From NCBI GenBank assembly GCA_002869435.1, contig PKSX01000017.1, forward strand, positions 1 to 52,779: a stretch of 52,779 nt of DNA. The letters run 5' to 3'. The notes beneath the pieces are model-generated. The model ran no database searches. It was not told where the DNA came from and saw nothing but the letters and a program-made list of their open reading frames with translations. Each line of letters starts with the position of its first letter. Within the stretch, counting starts at the first letter, position 1. This document shows positions 9,262 through 18,087 of the stretch, piece by piece. This DNA comes from Marinilabiliales bacterium. Its GTDB lineage: Bacteria > Bacteroidota > Bacteroidia > Bacteroidales > DTU049. The translations under genes were made by a program, and so were the position numbers.

Positions 9262-10504
9262 CAGGTTTTCTTTCCGCAAGAATTCTCAATCCTTTTTGTA
9301 AGGACAATTCTCTTAATTTGGTCATAACAAAAAATGCTACCAGAGAAAAGAGGAATGTAAATGAATACCCAAAAGTTGAGACCCATGCTGCCATCATAAT
9401 TGTTGAACCTTGTATAAGAAGATACCCTGCTACTGCAACACTTATGAATCCTAATAATGAAGACCATAAGTTAATTATGACTCTACCTATTCCACTGAAA
9501 AAATGACTCAGAATATTATTCATAGATGCAAGCACAATACCTAGTGCTAATGCAATAATTACCGATTTCACTCCAACGAACTCGTCCCCAAAAATAAATG
9601 TATAAACTGTTTCTGGCAGCAATACCAGAATTGCAACTGCCAGGGAAGTAAAAAACAAAATAAACACTACCAAGAATGCAGTTAATGAAGCAGCATCTTC
9701 CCTGCCCTTAAGATTTGATATTTTTGAGTACTGCACAGTAGCGATACTTTTGGGGAGCAACCACACCGCTTCACTTATCTGCACACCAACAGAGAGTATT
9801 CCTAAAGCTGCAAGACCTATAAATGCCTCGCTATAGTAAAATGTTAACCGGTATGTTAGCAGTGCAAAAACAGCAGCCAGCTGAACCCATACCCCGTAGC
9901 TAAATAGTGTTTTCAGAGATCTGCCTTGTGTAAACGCGCTTTTATGTGCTCTTTCTGTTGAATGTAAAACGAGCCATGAAACTACAAGAACTATTATGTA
10001 TGCTAGTATAACAGCATAAAGATATGCTTCAATTTCTTTCATCGCCAAAAGAAAGCAGGTTGTGGCCATGCCGCCAAAAAGCAATATGGCCTGCAGAAGG
10101 GAGAATAAATTGTGCATTTTTATATTTTCCCTTGCAAGAAATACATTTAATATGTTCTGGACTAAAGATCCGATTACGCCGGCAATCAACACATATGCAA
10201 CCAGTTCACGCGGAAAAGCATCTAGCAGGAATAATAATGCAACTGTTGCAGCTGATGTAAATAAGGCCCATACATTTGCCGTTTTTAAAAGCGGTTTTCC
10301 GGGATTTCTGGGAATCAGATACACCAATGCCGAGCCTCCCGCAAAGCCGGCAACAAGATTCGTAAGTGTCACTGCCAGAATAAACAAACTAATTTTTCCA
10401 ATATTTTCCGCACCCAACTGCTGTCCTGCAATTACAATAACACCCAGATTAAGTAATGCTGCAAGAATTCTGACACCCGCTGTGCGAAGAATATTGATTA
10501 TCAT
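9248..10504 (-). CDS. Polysaccharide/oligosaccharide flippase (Wzx/MATE-like, MOP superfamily)
   Basis: This 418-residue protein is almost entirely hydrophobic with about 12 predicted membrane spans. The N-terminus (GVIVIAGQQLGAENIGKISLF followed by AGGSALVYLIPRN) is typical of Wzx-like lipid-linked oligosaccharide flippases of the MOP superfamily, which move undecaprenyl-linked sugar units across the inner membrane. Length is normal for the family (400-500). It converges with and overlaps the end of the array gene by 14 bp. On the minus strand TATATTTG at 10559-10552 is a candidate -7 box ~48 nt upstream; I see no clear -33 box. The neighbouring glycosyltransferase and methyltransferase genes fit a surface-glycan role; the substrate is unknown. 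Confidence 0.85.
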   Translation of the reverse strand: MIINILRTAGVRILAALLNLGVIVIAGQQLGAENIGKISLFILAVTLTNLVAGFAGGSALVYLIPRNPGKPLLKTANVWALFTSAATVALLFLLDAFPRELVAYVLIAGVIGSLVQNILNVFLARENIKMHNLFSLLQAILLFGGMATTCFLLAMKEIEAYLYAVILAYIIVLVVSWLVLHSTERAHKSAFTQGRSLKTLFSYGVWVQLAAVFALLTYRLTFYYSEAFIGLAALGILSVGVQISEAVWLLPKSIATVQYSKISNLKGREDAASLTAFLVVFILFFTSLAVAILVLLPETVYTFIFGDEFVGVKSVIIALALGIVLASMNNILSHFFSGIGRVIINLWSSLLGFISVAVAGYLLIQGSTIMMAAWVSTFGYSFTFLFSLVAFFVMTKLRELSLQKGLRILAERKPAKAV

Positions 10505-10720
10505 CCCCTTATAGTTTCAATTAAAGGTTGTTGCTTACCATATAGCGTTAGCAAATATAGCTAAATTATCCTCTGTCGTTTTCTTGATTTATTGTTGAAA
10601 TAACAGCGTTTCAGTAAATATATTTTACTGAATCAACTGGATTATTGCATAAAGCTTTATCAAATCAAAGGAATTATTCCTGAAAATTCATAAGTTTGCG
10701 AATGAAAAACGCAAACGCTA
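10505..10720. other. Divergent intergenic region between flippase and methyltransferase genes
   Basis: This 216-bp AT-rich spacer separates divergent genes and should hold both promoters. TATATTTG on the minus strand (10559-10552) is a plausible -7 element for the flippase. I see no convincing complete promoter for the methyltransferase gene and no small gene or RNA here. Confidence 0.4.
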
Positions 10721-11464
10721 ATGTTAGGCATAATTGAAAAATATTTGAATATCATTCAATTCTTCATTAATATCAAAATAATGAAGAAAAAACTAAAGCG
10801 TTATCAACATCTATTAAAAGGCAAACTTATTGATATTGGTGCAGGTGAAGCTCCATACAAAAGCATTTTCACTGCGTGCAATTCATATACTACAACAAAT
10901 ACAAAAAGACATTACATACAGGAGGGATTAGCAGATGTAGAGAACTCAACCGATATATGGATAGAAGACGGCACTGCGATTCCTGTTGATAATGAATCGT
11001 TTGACTCCGTAATTTGCCTGCAGGTTTTATCGGTGATTAAAGATCCGGAAGCTTTTTTTAATGAAGTATACAGGATTCTACATAAGGAAGGTGTTTTTCT
11101 GCTTACTACAGATTTTCTTTATCCAAAATGGAGCAAAGAAGACGTTATGAGGCATACCGATACACATTTGCGTAATCTTGCCGAAAAAAGCGGTCTTGAA
11201 ATTATTGCAATTGAGAGTTTCGGAGGCTTCTGGACAATGCTGCACAGCAATATTAATCGATATATCAGGAGTTATCCAAAAGAAATAAAAAAATCAAAAA
11301 CCTACTTACAGGCTTTTTTCAGAGTTCTGTTTTTTCTGATATCATTAATAATATTGCCATTTTTTCAAATATATGGCTGGTTTATTTATCTTTTTGAAAA
11401 AAACAAAACAAATGAATTTCAGTATTCTATGAATACTATTTTGGTTGCAAAGAAGACCTCGTAA
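10721..11464 (+). CDS. Class I SAM-dependent methyltransferase with C-terminal membrane segment
   Basis: This 247-residue protein carries SAM-binding motif I (KLIDIGAGEAPY, ~35-46), an acidic motif region (TDIWIEDGTAIPVDNESFDSVICLQVLSVI) and the FFNEVYRILHKEGVFLL segment characteristic of Methyltransf_11-type enzymes. A hydrophobic stretch near 205-225 (FFRVLFFLISLIILPFF) predicts membrane association, as seen in some glycan- or quinone-modifying enzymes. An internal ATG at 10781 (MKKKLKRYQ) is an alternative start that leaves the SAM fold intact. The 3' end overlaps the convergent 11436-13154 gene by 29 bp. It lies among polysaccharide genes, so modification of a glycan or lipid carrier is a reasonable guess; the substrate cannot be read from the sequence. 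Confidence 0.8.
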   Translation: MLGIIEKYLNIIQFFINIKIMKKKLKRYQHLLKGKLIDIGAGEAPYKSIFTACNSYTTTNTKRHYIQEGLADVENSTDIWIEDGTAIPVDNESFDSVICLQVLSVIKDPEAFFNEVYRILHKEGVFLLTTDFLYPKWSKEDVMRHTDTHLRNLAEKSGLEIIAIESFGGFWTMLHSNINRYIRSYPKEIKKSKTYLQAFFRVLFFLISLIILPFFQIYGWFIYLFEKNKTNEFQYSMNTILVAKKTS

Positions 11465-13154
11465 AAAGCGCTTTGAACTTTCTTTTCAATTGATATTTAA
11501 ATGATTGAAATATAAATGTATGTTTCTTCTGGTCAATTACAGTATAATTCCCTGCTGAACAAATAGTATGAATCCCCCTGTTAAATGTTCTGCTATAACT
11601 TGGCTCAATTATTTGAGTTCTTTCTTCTTCAAATATGATTGAATCCAATTTTGAAATCTTATTAAACTCAATTCTCGAACCATAGTATTTTGCAGAATTT
11701 TGAGATGGCCTGATTAAATCACTTTCAACATAAAACAAACTGCCTGCCGGTCTTGCAGATCTGATATCTGTTTTAACCGGATTATTCTTATGAGGCTCAT
11801 AAGGGCCCCAAATGTCTTTAGAATAATAAGCGTGCAATTCACTGTTTGAATTGTGCTTTCTTGTAAAAAAGAGCCACCATATATCATTGTATTGAAACAG
11901 GCTCGTGTCAATAGCATCAATTTTGAGGAGCTCCTTATAAAAGCTCAAGGATCCGTCCTTTTCAATCCTATATACACTAAGCTCTTTGTTTTCAGACGAT
12001 TCTGGCATTAAATACCAGTTCCCTTCATGATTAAATATATAAGGAAATGATAAATGATGTGGTTTTTCAAGGACTTCTACAACCGGAGAAAACTCCTGAG
12101 TTGTTTTATTATAAAATGAGCTTGAAATTATCCCCTTTCTTGTCTTATAATTATAGTCCTCAAAAAAGAGTAATAACCTGGTTTCGTCAAAATCAATGGT
12201 AAAAGGATCAGCAAAATAGCGATATCTCTTCCCGGCTTCAAGCCAAGTAACATTAGCCAGATTTCCATTTTCATATATGCTCTCAATCTTTTCATCAGAA
12301 ACACCTACAATCCATCTTTCCGTAAAAAACAATTCTTTATAATGAAATTTTAATTTGTTGAAAAACAATTTGCAAAGTAATCTGAATGTATTAAAATTCC
12401 CCTCAGTTTTCTTGATGGGAGCAGCAGACGTACTGGGTTCATCTTCAATATAACCGGCAACACCATTCTGAATATCTATACAAACCTGTAAAGGCCAGGA
12501 TACCGTATTATAAAGCACGTTGTCAAAACTACCTTTCAGCGAGTGCTTCACCGTTTGAAAATATCCTTTTTTCAAAATAACACCGGCATCTATTCTGTTG
12601 GTTAATCGCTGAAGAATAGCACCATTGACAGGGTCGTTATAGAGTATCTCTTTATAAACCGAGCCGGTTCCCCTGTATTTTTGTTCATCATCATGATGAA
12701 ATGACCATATGCCGTATCTGGCACTCTCTAATATATCTCCCCTGATTATATTGAAACCAAATCTTAAAACAAAATCCAGTTCTTTTGCCTTGATTTTCTC
12801 TATATCATCATTCTCAAAATATTGAGAATACCCATGATTATTAGTTTTACAGCTGATTGCCTCAATTTCCTGAATTTCTGCAGAAATATCAATTGCCCTT
12901 TTCGACTTTGGTCTTAGAATAAACCGATTGTATAGATTAAACAGCAGATACCTGTATTTGTATCGCAAAATTTTGCGAAAAAACGGCGTACGGGGTTCAT
13001 CATTGTCATTAAGAATTACCAATGTAAGCTCTATTCCATGCTTTTGCAGAGATCTGATAATTTCATATTGCCAGTGTTGCAGGGAATACCCGTCGCACAT
13101 AATGGCAAATTTTAAGTCAACCCCTTTGGTAATATGTTCTTTATCCGCCTTCAA
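11436..13154 (-). CDS. Formyltransferase-fold protein fused to GINT1-like/beta-propeller domain
   Basis: This 572-residue protein has two parts. Residues ~13-240 follow the formyltransferase fold of methionyl-tRNA and sugar formyltransferases: a Rossmann start (LKFAIMCDGYS), then ARYGIWSFHHDDEQKYRGTGSV, aligned to the family's GxxNxHxSLLPxYRG stretch, then TNRIDAGVIL, aligned to the DTG motif. His153 and Asp189 align with the catalytic His and Asp, but the catalytic Asn position holds Ser151. Residues ~275-560 resemble the five-bladed propeller-like N-terminal domain of glucosamine inositolphosphorylceramide transferase 1 (YFADPFTIDFDETRLLLFFEDY, SFPYIFNHEGNWYLMPES). The start is TTG, since an in-frame stop lies just upstream and the next ATG (13100) cuts the fold. 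The gene begins 16 bp after the GT4 gene. Sugar N-formylation or transfer in glycan synthesis is inferred. Confidence 0.75.
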   Translation of the reverse strand: MKADKEHITKGVDLKFAIMCDGYSLQHWQYEIIRSLQKHGIELTLVILNDNDEPRTPFFRKILRYKYRYLLFNLYNRFILRPKSKRAIDISAEIQEIEAISCKTNNHGYSQYFENDDIEKIKAKELDFVLRFGFNIIRGDILESARYGIWSFHHDDEQKYRGTGSVYKEILYNDPVNGAILQRLTNRIDAGVILKKGYFQTVKHSLKGSFDNVLYNTVSWPLQVCIDIQNGVAGYIEDEPSTSAAPIKKTEGNFNTFRLLCKLFFNKLKFHYKELFFTERWIVGVSDEKIESIYENGNLANVTWLEAGKRYRYFADPFTIDFDETRLLLFFEDYNYKTRKGIISSSFYNKTTQEFSPVVEVLEKPHHLSFPYIFNHEGNWYLMPESSENKELSVYRIEKDGSLSFYKELLKIDAIDTSLFQYNDIWWLFFTRKHNSNSELHAYYSKDIWGPYEPHKNNPVKTDIRSARPAGSLFYVESDLIRPSQNSAKYYGSRIEFNKISKLDSIIFEEERTQIIEPSYSRTFNRGIHTICSAGNYTVIDQKKHTFIFQSFKYQLKRKFKALFTRSSLQPK

Positions 13155-13170
13155 AACTAATTCATATATA

Positions 13171-14331
13171 TTAACTCAAACCTTGTTCATAGAGTTCATT
13201 AAATCGTTTCCTGATAGCACTTGCAGAAAACAGATTTACAGCACTTTTACTTATATCATCTGAACTAAATTCACTACACTGATCAAGCATTAAATCCATA
13301 GCTGAAACCAATTCTGATTCATTATTATCAGGTACCAGCATTCCATTGTTTTTATTAACAATCTCTGGTATAGCCCCCACTTCAGTGCTTACTACTGGTA
13401 GTCCACAACAAAGCGCTTCACAGATTACTACTGAAAGTGTTTCATAGTGCGAAGTTTGCAGGTAGAAGTCGCTTTTATGCATTAACTCTGCCACTTGATG
13501 TGCAGAAATCAAACCCGGAAATTCAATATAATCAAGCATGTTTTTTGATTTTGCATATGCTACTATCATATCAAAATCATCACCTGTACCGGCTAAAACA
13601 CATTTAAAATCAGTTCGTTTTGAACGCAGCGCTGCCAATGCATCCAGCATCCCGGTTAAGTTTTTCGACTTATCCTCAAAGCAACTTACATGCAGAATCT
13701 GTTTCACTTCCCTGCCCGATGTATTGTTTTTCAACTTAAAAAGATCGGTATCAACAACATTGTACAGAATATGATATGGATTTCTATGCTTTAGACCTGC
13801 ATTTAGCATTGCATCAGCCAGATACTGACTTACTGCCGACAATCCTTTCGACTTTCTGCATAGTCTTTTGGTTAGTCTTTTGCGCATCACACCTTTGTAT
13901 GTATTATGCTCCGGCAGATAGCGCGACCAGTGCTCGGTAATTACATACGGGATACCAAATCTTAACTGAATAATGCGTGCAAAAACAGCCATACGAGTGA
14001 GTATCTGAACATTAATAAGATCAGGTTTTCCGAAGCGCTTCTTTATAATCCTGAAAGCCTTGTGCATACCGGTAAACATGCCAATCCACCGGGCTATTCT
14101 ATTATTAGAGTAATAATGTACACCCACCTCCGTAAAACCATTACGGGATTGAACACTAATGCTTTTTTCTCTTCCTTTTGCAGCTTTAACATTATAAAAC
14201 AATACAGTAACCGTGTACTCAGGCACCAGCATTTCTGCATAATTTTGCACAAAAAGTCCAAACATGGGATCTTCTTCAGTTGGATACCATGCCGGCAATA
14301 ATAGTATGTGTTTCTTTGGTTTATTCACCAT
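13171..14331 (-). CDS. GT4-family glycosyltransferase (GT-B fold)
   Basis: This 386-residue protein is a retaining glycosyltransferase of the GT4 type. It has an N-terminal acceptor domain starting HILLLPAWYPTEEDPMFGLFVQNYAE, and a C-terminal nucleotide-sugar domain with KQILHVSCFEDKSKNL, CVLAGTGDDFD and the E-x7-E signature (HYETLSVVICEALCCGLPVV, then EVGAIPEIV). Enzymes of this kind add sugars to lipid-linked oligosaccharides at the cytoplasmic membrane. I use ATG 14331; a TTG two codons upstream (14337) is possible. TACCTTTG just upstream on the minus strand resembles a -7 box and would give a very short or absent leader. It is the promoter-proximal gene of a pair with the formyltransferase-like fusion 16 bp downstream. 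Confidence 0.88.
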   Translation of the reverse strand: MVNKPKKHILLLPAWYPTEEDPMFGLFVQNYAEMLVPEYTVTVLFYNVKAAKGREKSISVQSRNGFTEVGVHYYSNNRIARWIGMFTGMHKAFRIIKKRFGKPDLINVQILTRMAVFARIIQLRFGIPYVITEHWSRYLPEHNTYKGVMRKRLTKRLCRKSKGLSAVSQYLADAMLNAGLKHRNPYHILYNVVDTDLFKLKNNTSGREVKQILHVSCFEDKSKNLTGMLDALAALRSKRTDFKCVLAGTGDDFDMIVAYAKSKNMLDYIEFPGLISAHQVAELMHKSDFYLQTSHYETLSVVICEALCCGLPVVSTEVGAIPEIVNKNNGMLVPDNNESELVSAMDLMLDQCSEFSSDDISKSAVNLFSASAIRKRFNELYEQGLS

Positions 14332-14505
14332 TGGCAAAGGTAAAAAAAAGCGATTAAGCCACTTGATAACGGGTAGAATACTTTTTTATTGAATTGATGA
14401 AGCGAAAATGGTTTATTGGGTATTGGTAATTTATCTAAACCTATTCCCAATCTTCAATTTCCAAACAAAAGGCATTATATTTGCGTATTCCAATTTAAAA
14501 AAACC

Positions 14506-14937
14506 ATGAAAAACCTAATTTCTATTTCAGCAGTATTGGTAATTCTTATTACAATAGTCTCTTGTAAGTCTACATCCACAGTGCTAAAAATACAAGAACA
14601 ATCAGATATTGAAGTTATTAAGAGTTTTGGTGAACCGGTAATGGACAGTACACTCGAATTTACAATTGATTCAGCATCATTAAACGACAATATTCTCTTT
14701 GTACAGATTATGTATACCGGCGAAGAAAGTGACATTTCATTTAAATTAAAATGGAATGGCATGTTACTGAAAACATATCCTCCAAAAGCAATAATCTATC
14801 TGGAGCCCGTAATAGGAGAAATCAAAGGAAAAAGTCCGGTTATTCACCAGCTCTATTTCGATATGAGCCCAATGCTTCCAATGGAAGGATATGATGAAGT
14901 GATTATTATGCTCAAAGACTACGATGGCGTATTATAA
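14506..14937 (+). CDS. Small lipoprotein of unknown function
   Basis: This 143-residue protein has a lipoprotein signal with lipobox IVSC (lipidated Cys20), followed by a ~120-residue soluble part without a family I recognise. The soluble part is predicted mainly beta (LEFTIDSASLNDNILFVQI, SFKLKWNGMLL) and acidic at its C-terminus. The start is fixed by the signal peptide and by TATATTTG at 14476-14483, which places transcription initiation just before the ATG; a longer upstream reading frame is therefore excluded. It stands alone, with a hairpin directly after its stop codon. Confidence 0.75.
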   Translation: MKNLISISAVLVILITIVSCKSTSTVLKIQEQSDIEVIKSFGEPVMDSTLEFTIDSASLNDNILFVQIMYTGEESDISFKLKWNGMLLKTYPPKAIIYLEPVIGEIKGKSPVIHQLYFDMSPMLPMEGYDEVIIMLKDYDGVL

Positions 14938-14940
14938 AAA

Positions 14941-14970
14941 AAGCAGCCCTTCAAAGCTGCTTAAATCTTT
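14941..14970 (+). terminator. Hairpin terminator, probably shared by two convergent lipoprotein genes
   Basis: AAGCAGC (14941-14947) pairs with GCTGCTT (14956-14962), with an 8-nt loop, an A-rich flank on the left and AAATCTTT on the right. It lies between the 14506-14937 (+) and 14988-15650 (-) genes and could act on both strands. The T tract is weak. Confidence 0.5.
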
Positions 14971-14987
14971 ATTATCATAATTACTCA

Positions 14988-15650
14988 CTAATCCATAGTG
15001 ATTTCAAAAGAATCCAGAAATGAACTGACCATTTCTGCAGCAGGATACTCAGCTTCTTTTGCCATCATAATCTGAAATAACCGATTGTTTACAAGCGCCG
15101 TTTCATATACAATATACATATTGTCGGTTTGCCCGATAGCATAGGTTCTTAAAGCAGGATATCCATTAATCTGAATCTGGTTCTCTCTTTCGTATATCGG
15201 ATCCATGTCTTCAAATGCGCCATCGCGTGCCGACATCAGAAGTGTATACGGGTCATCTTCATCAACAAATTCATCGGGATAATCTCCAAAAGCTACCATA
15301 TATGCCTCCGCACGACTGATTTCATAGAGATAAGAATAGAGTTCAATATCACCAACTTCTGTTGCAACCATATCCATAGTTACCTCGGGTGTTCCCGGAA
15401 ATTGTATATTAAAACCACCTTTTTCAGTTATATATACATCACCTTCAAAATCACCGGTCATATCGGCAACCTTCTCTGCAATAATATCTTCTTCATCTAC
15501 TTCATCCTCAGCATCCTCACGATCATCATTGTCTGCAACTTCGCTATCGCTGCCAACTCCATTAGTAGATGAATTTCCGCATCCTGTCCAGGTGCTTACC
15601 CCAAAGGCAATAAAAAGGAGAAAAAATACCTTTAAATAATTCTTTTTCAT
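14988..15650 (-). CDS. Lipoprotein of unknown function with acidic linker
   Basis: This 220-residue protein has a signal peptide with a lipobox-like STWTGC, then a Ser/Gly/Asp/Glu-rich acidic linker (EVADNDDREDAEDEVDEED) and a ~150-residue globular part (GGFNIQFPGTPEV...YALRTYAIGQ...FLDSFEITMD). FNIQFPGTPE near the start of the domain and SFLDSF at its end are reminiscent of PsbP-like or similar single-domain surface lipoproteins, but I cannot assign a family with confidence. ATG 15650 is chosen because TATATTTG on the minus strand (15682-15675) puts the transcript start downstream of the longer reading frame's first Met. Its function is unknown. Confidence 0.72.
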   Translation of the reverse strand: MKKNYLKVFFLLFIAFGVSTWTGCGNSSTNGVGSDSEVADNDDREDAEDEVDEEDIIAEKVADMTGDFEGDVYITEKGGFNIQFPGTPEVTMDMVATEVGDIELYSYLYEISRAEAYMVAFGDYPDEFVDEDDPYTLLMSARDGAFEDMDPIYERENQIQINGYPALRTYAIGQTDNMYIVYETALVNNRLFQIMMAKEAEYPAAEMVSSFLDSFEITMD

Positions 15651-15815
15651 TTCATTTAAATTTTTGGTTTTGTACAAATATAGACATTCTCAGAACAGGA
15701 AATAAGGAATATCTACATTTCAATAGGGGTAAAAATACTTTCACGTGTAATAGATACAGAGAAGCAAAAAAACTTCCTTTTTTCATATTGATTTGGTTTT
15801 ACAATCCCTTCCTCC

Positions 15816-15848
15816 GGCGCCCGTGTTGTTTCAGCGGGTGCCTTTTTT
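15816..15848 (+). terminator. Strong orphan rho-independent terminator; possible end of a small RNA
   Basis: GGCGCCCG (15816-15823) pairs with CGGGTGCC (15835-15842; one G-T wobble) around an 11-nt loop, followed by six T residues. No gene on the plus strand lies upstream: the only neighbour (14988-15650) is transcribed away. A weak -7-like TTGATTTG near 15788 would give a ~45-60-nt transcript ending here. Terminator confidence is good; the small-RNA reading is only a suggestion. Confidence 0.6.
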
Positions 15849-15916
15849 ATATCAAATAATTGAATACGCATAAAATTCCACAAACAAAATACTTACATTA
15901 GCAAAAAATATAGATC

Positions 15917-16915
15917 ATGAGAAAACTTGTTTTGCTCCTCCCTGTTCTGTTTTTATTTGCATGCAATAACGGAAGTAAAAACACACAAATAGACAATGAC
16001 ATAGATCAGAGTCTCAGAGATGAGATTGCAGTACTGGATCAGCAAATTGTGGACGCACTTGCCAATAATGATGTGAGTAAAATCAAAAACATGATGGCCG
16101 ATGAGCTGCTCGCAAAAAGCGGTGATAGCATAGAAATCATTTTAGAACAGGTTAGTTCATATGTTACAGATAATCAGTATGATATCATCAACCAGTTTCA
16201 TACAACAGGAAACGACCTGGCCGAAAAAATAGTACTTAAATCAGGTGCCGATTCTACAAAAGACTATTCTCTGGTTTTTACCATAAATAATGAAGAGGCA
16301 TTTGTCAGTTTGCTTAAGCTGAGTATTGGCTATAATGAGATTCTCGTTAGTACGGTTTATGGCAAGCAAAGCGATGGCTGGAAAATAAACATTATTCATT
16401 TCGGACTTTTTACTATTCATGGTAAAACAGCCAATGATTATTATGCATCAGCACAGCAAAAATATGAAGAAGGTTTCCTTATGGATGCTTTTATGGAAAT
16501 GATGGTGTGTATGGATATTATATATCCCGCAGGCGAAATTTTTCTATATCACAATGAGCGCAAAATGAACAAGTTAATATTTCAGATCATGGATGATATT
16601 GAAGAGCAAATGTCCTTTCCATTGCCTATAAATGAAATTCAAGGAAAACCACAGATTGTGAGTGTTTACCCTCAAACCATTGATGAAGGCATTTTCCCGA
16701 TGATTGATTATTATACGACAACCAGTATTGATGATACATTAAGCCTGATGACAGAAAACGATGCGATACATGCGGCTATGGAGAAATATATTCCGGGAAT
16801 TACTCTGGATAAGAAATATGTGTTTTACAGAGCTTATAATGATATGCCTGATGGTGTTACCGATTTGCCATTTTACGGGTTAGTGCAGGAGGCTAAAGAA
16901 ACAGAGGCTCCATAA
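15917..16915 (+). CDS. Lipoprotein with NTF2/SnoaL-like N-terminal region, function unknown
   Basis: This 332-residue protein has a lipoprotein signal ending LFLFAC (Cys17). Residues ~30-165 read like an NTF2-type fold: a helix (DEIAVLDQQIVDALANNDVSKIKNMMADELL) followed by strands ending GKQSDGWKINIIHFGLFTIHG, as in DUF4440/SnoaL-like proteins. The C-terminal half (ANDYYASAQQKYEEGFLMDAFMEMMVCMDIIYPAG) is helical at first and has no family I recognise. It is probably anchored in the periplasmic or outer-membrane face. It is a stand-alone gene. An enzymatic role is not supported by visible catalytic motifs. Confidence 0.75.
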   Translation: MRKLVLLLPVLFLFACNNGSKNTQIDNDIDQSLRDEIAVLDQQIVDALANNDVSKIKNMMADELLAKSGDSIEIILEQVSSYVTDNQYDIINQFHTTGNDLAEKIVLKSGADSTKDYSLVFTINNEEAFVSLLKLSIGYNEILVSTVYGKQSDGWKINIIHFGLFTIHGKTANDYYASAQQKYEEGFLMDAFMEMMVCMDIIYPAGEIFLYHNERKMNKLIFQIMDDIEEQMSFPLPINEIQGKPQIVSVYPQTIDEGIFPMIDYYTTTSIDDTLSLMTENDAIHAAMEKYIPGITLDKKYVFYRAYNDMPDGVTDLPFYGLVQEAKETEAP

Positions 16916-17001
16916 TTCTTGAAGTAATTTCCTCAACAGCTCGTTTACTCTATGAATTCGGCCCGGTTTTTTCATCTCTTTTCTAAAGAATACCTAAGAT
17001 C

Positions 17002-17748
17002 ATGCGCCTAAGACTAGTTTTTATAGTTATTATACTGTTTTTTGCAGCATCTGTTTACCCGCAAAAAAGATCTAATCCGCGTAATCTTGAAAAAGCAGTC
17101 GAAATACTTCTGAAAGAAACACCTGACAGCATAGCCGAGCTTGTAAAGTCAACAACCGACGATAGTTTATTTGCGCTTTGCTACCCAACCGGTAAACATT
17201 TTAAAAACATATATAGCTGGATTGGTTTTGACCGTAAAAAAGCCAGACTCAAAAGATATTTCAAGAGAAAAGACATTGATTATTACGACTATAGAAGTTC
17301 TGTGGTGCTTATTGCATATAAACACACCCTGCTCAATGGTTCTTTTGATGAGGGAAAAATACTGAAACCATATCAGGAAAAACAAACCTGGAAAGATTAT
17401 CAGCATGAGAACCGCTTCACTCTTGATACATTATACGGAGTGTATATCCCATATGATCTTGAGGATTGTTTCCGTGTGCTTGATGAAATATTCAATGATT
17501 CCATTCAGGACGAACTCAAAATAATGAGAGAAAACGATTTTGCCGTACGTGCCCATTTCGGGCTGGGTATGTGGATGCGAAATAACTGGCAATTGTGGGG
17601 CGGATCGCGTCTTTCGGTATATTTTCAGGAATTGGGCGTCATTCATCCCGATAATATTTCGGGCATCATTCTGATCAGTTATCACCGACATATTTGCGGA
17701 AAAGAGATTAAGCTGGAAGAACAGATTAAAGACTATAAAACTGAATAA
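17002..17748 (+). CDS. Secreted DUF6794-like protein
   Basis: This 248-residue protein has a cleavable signal peptide (MRLRLVFIVIILFFAASVYPQ). The C-terminal ~85 residues resemble the DUF6794 domain: PYDLEDCFRVLDEIFNDSI, FAVRAHFGLGMWMRNNWQLWGGSRLSVYFQELG, then HPDNISGIILISYHRHI. The middle region (DYRSSVVLIAYKHTLLNGSF) has no family I know. The DUF6794 domain has no established function; the conserved W/G-rich core suggests ligand or protein binding but that is a guess. The family call is from memory of the pattern. It lies in a run of small envelope genes with no clear operon partner. Confidence 0.7.
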   Translation: MRLRLVFIVIILFFAASVYPQKRSNPRNLEKAVEILLKETPDSIAELVKSTTDDSLFALCYPTGKHFKNIYSWIGFDRKKARLKRYFKRKDIDYYDYRSSVVLIAYKHTLLNGSFDEGKILKPYQEKQTWKDYQHENRFTLDTLYGVYIPYDLEDCFRVLDEIFNDSIQDELKIMRENDFAVRAHFGLGMWMRNNWQLWGGSRLSVYFQELGVIHPDNISGIILISYHRHICGKEIKLEEQIKDYKTE

Positions 17749-17757
17749 AACACCGTA

Positions 17758-17794
17758 CTTTCCACTTTCCACTTTTTACTTTTCACTTTCCACT
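17758..17794 (+). repeat. Short tandem CTTTCCACT-type repeat
   Basis: The spacer between two genes holds imperfect 7-10-bp copies of CTTTCCACT / CTTTTCACT (three to five copies in 37 bp). It is a low-complexity pyrimidine-rich tract with no coding sense; such tracts can vary in copy number. Confidence 0.7.
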
Positions 17795-17825
17795 AAATTT
17801 CGTAAATTGCAGAAAATCCCATATT

Positions 17826-18086
17826 ATGAAAAGCGGACAATGCATAAAATGCGGTGCCATGCAGGTATACACCACCAAATCGGGTGCACGCATTAAGATA
17901 GAAATAAACGGTGGTTGGCTGGCTGATACGAATATTGAAACATATATGTGCATGCAATGCGGATATATGGAAACATATTTCCCGATGAGTCCACCTGAGG
18001 TAAAAAATCGGAAGCATTGGGAACTGGCTCAAAAAACCCATGCTGAACAAATTGAAGGATTAAAAGATAACTGGAGAAAACTATAA
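17826..18086 (+). CDS. Small zinc-ribbon protein
   Basis: This 86-residue soluble protein has two CxxC knuckles, C6-x2-C9 (QCIKCGAMQVY) and C46-x2-C49 (MCMQCGYMETYF), the usual layout of a zinc ribbon, followed by a charged helical tail (KHWELAQKTHAEQIEGLKDNWRKL). There is no signal peptide, so it is cytoplasmic. A zinc-binding structural or nucleic-acid-contact role is likely; nothing more specific can be said. Its stop is one base before the ATG of the next gene, so the two are almost certainly cotranscribed although that product is exported. Confidence 0.8.
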   Translation: MKSGQCIKCGAMQVYTTKSGARIKIEINGGWLADTNIETYMCMQCGYMETYFPMSPPEVKNRKHWELAQKTHAEQIEGLKDNWRKL

Positions 18087-18087
18087 T

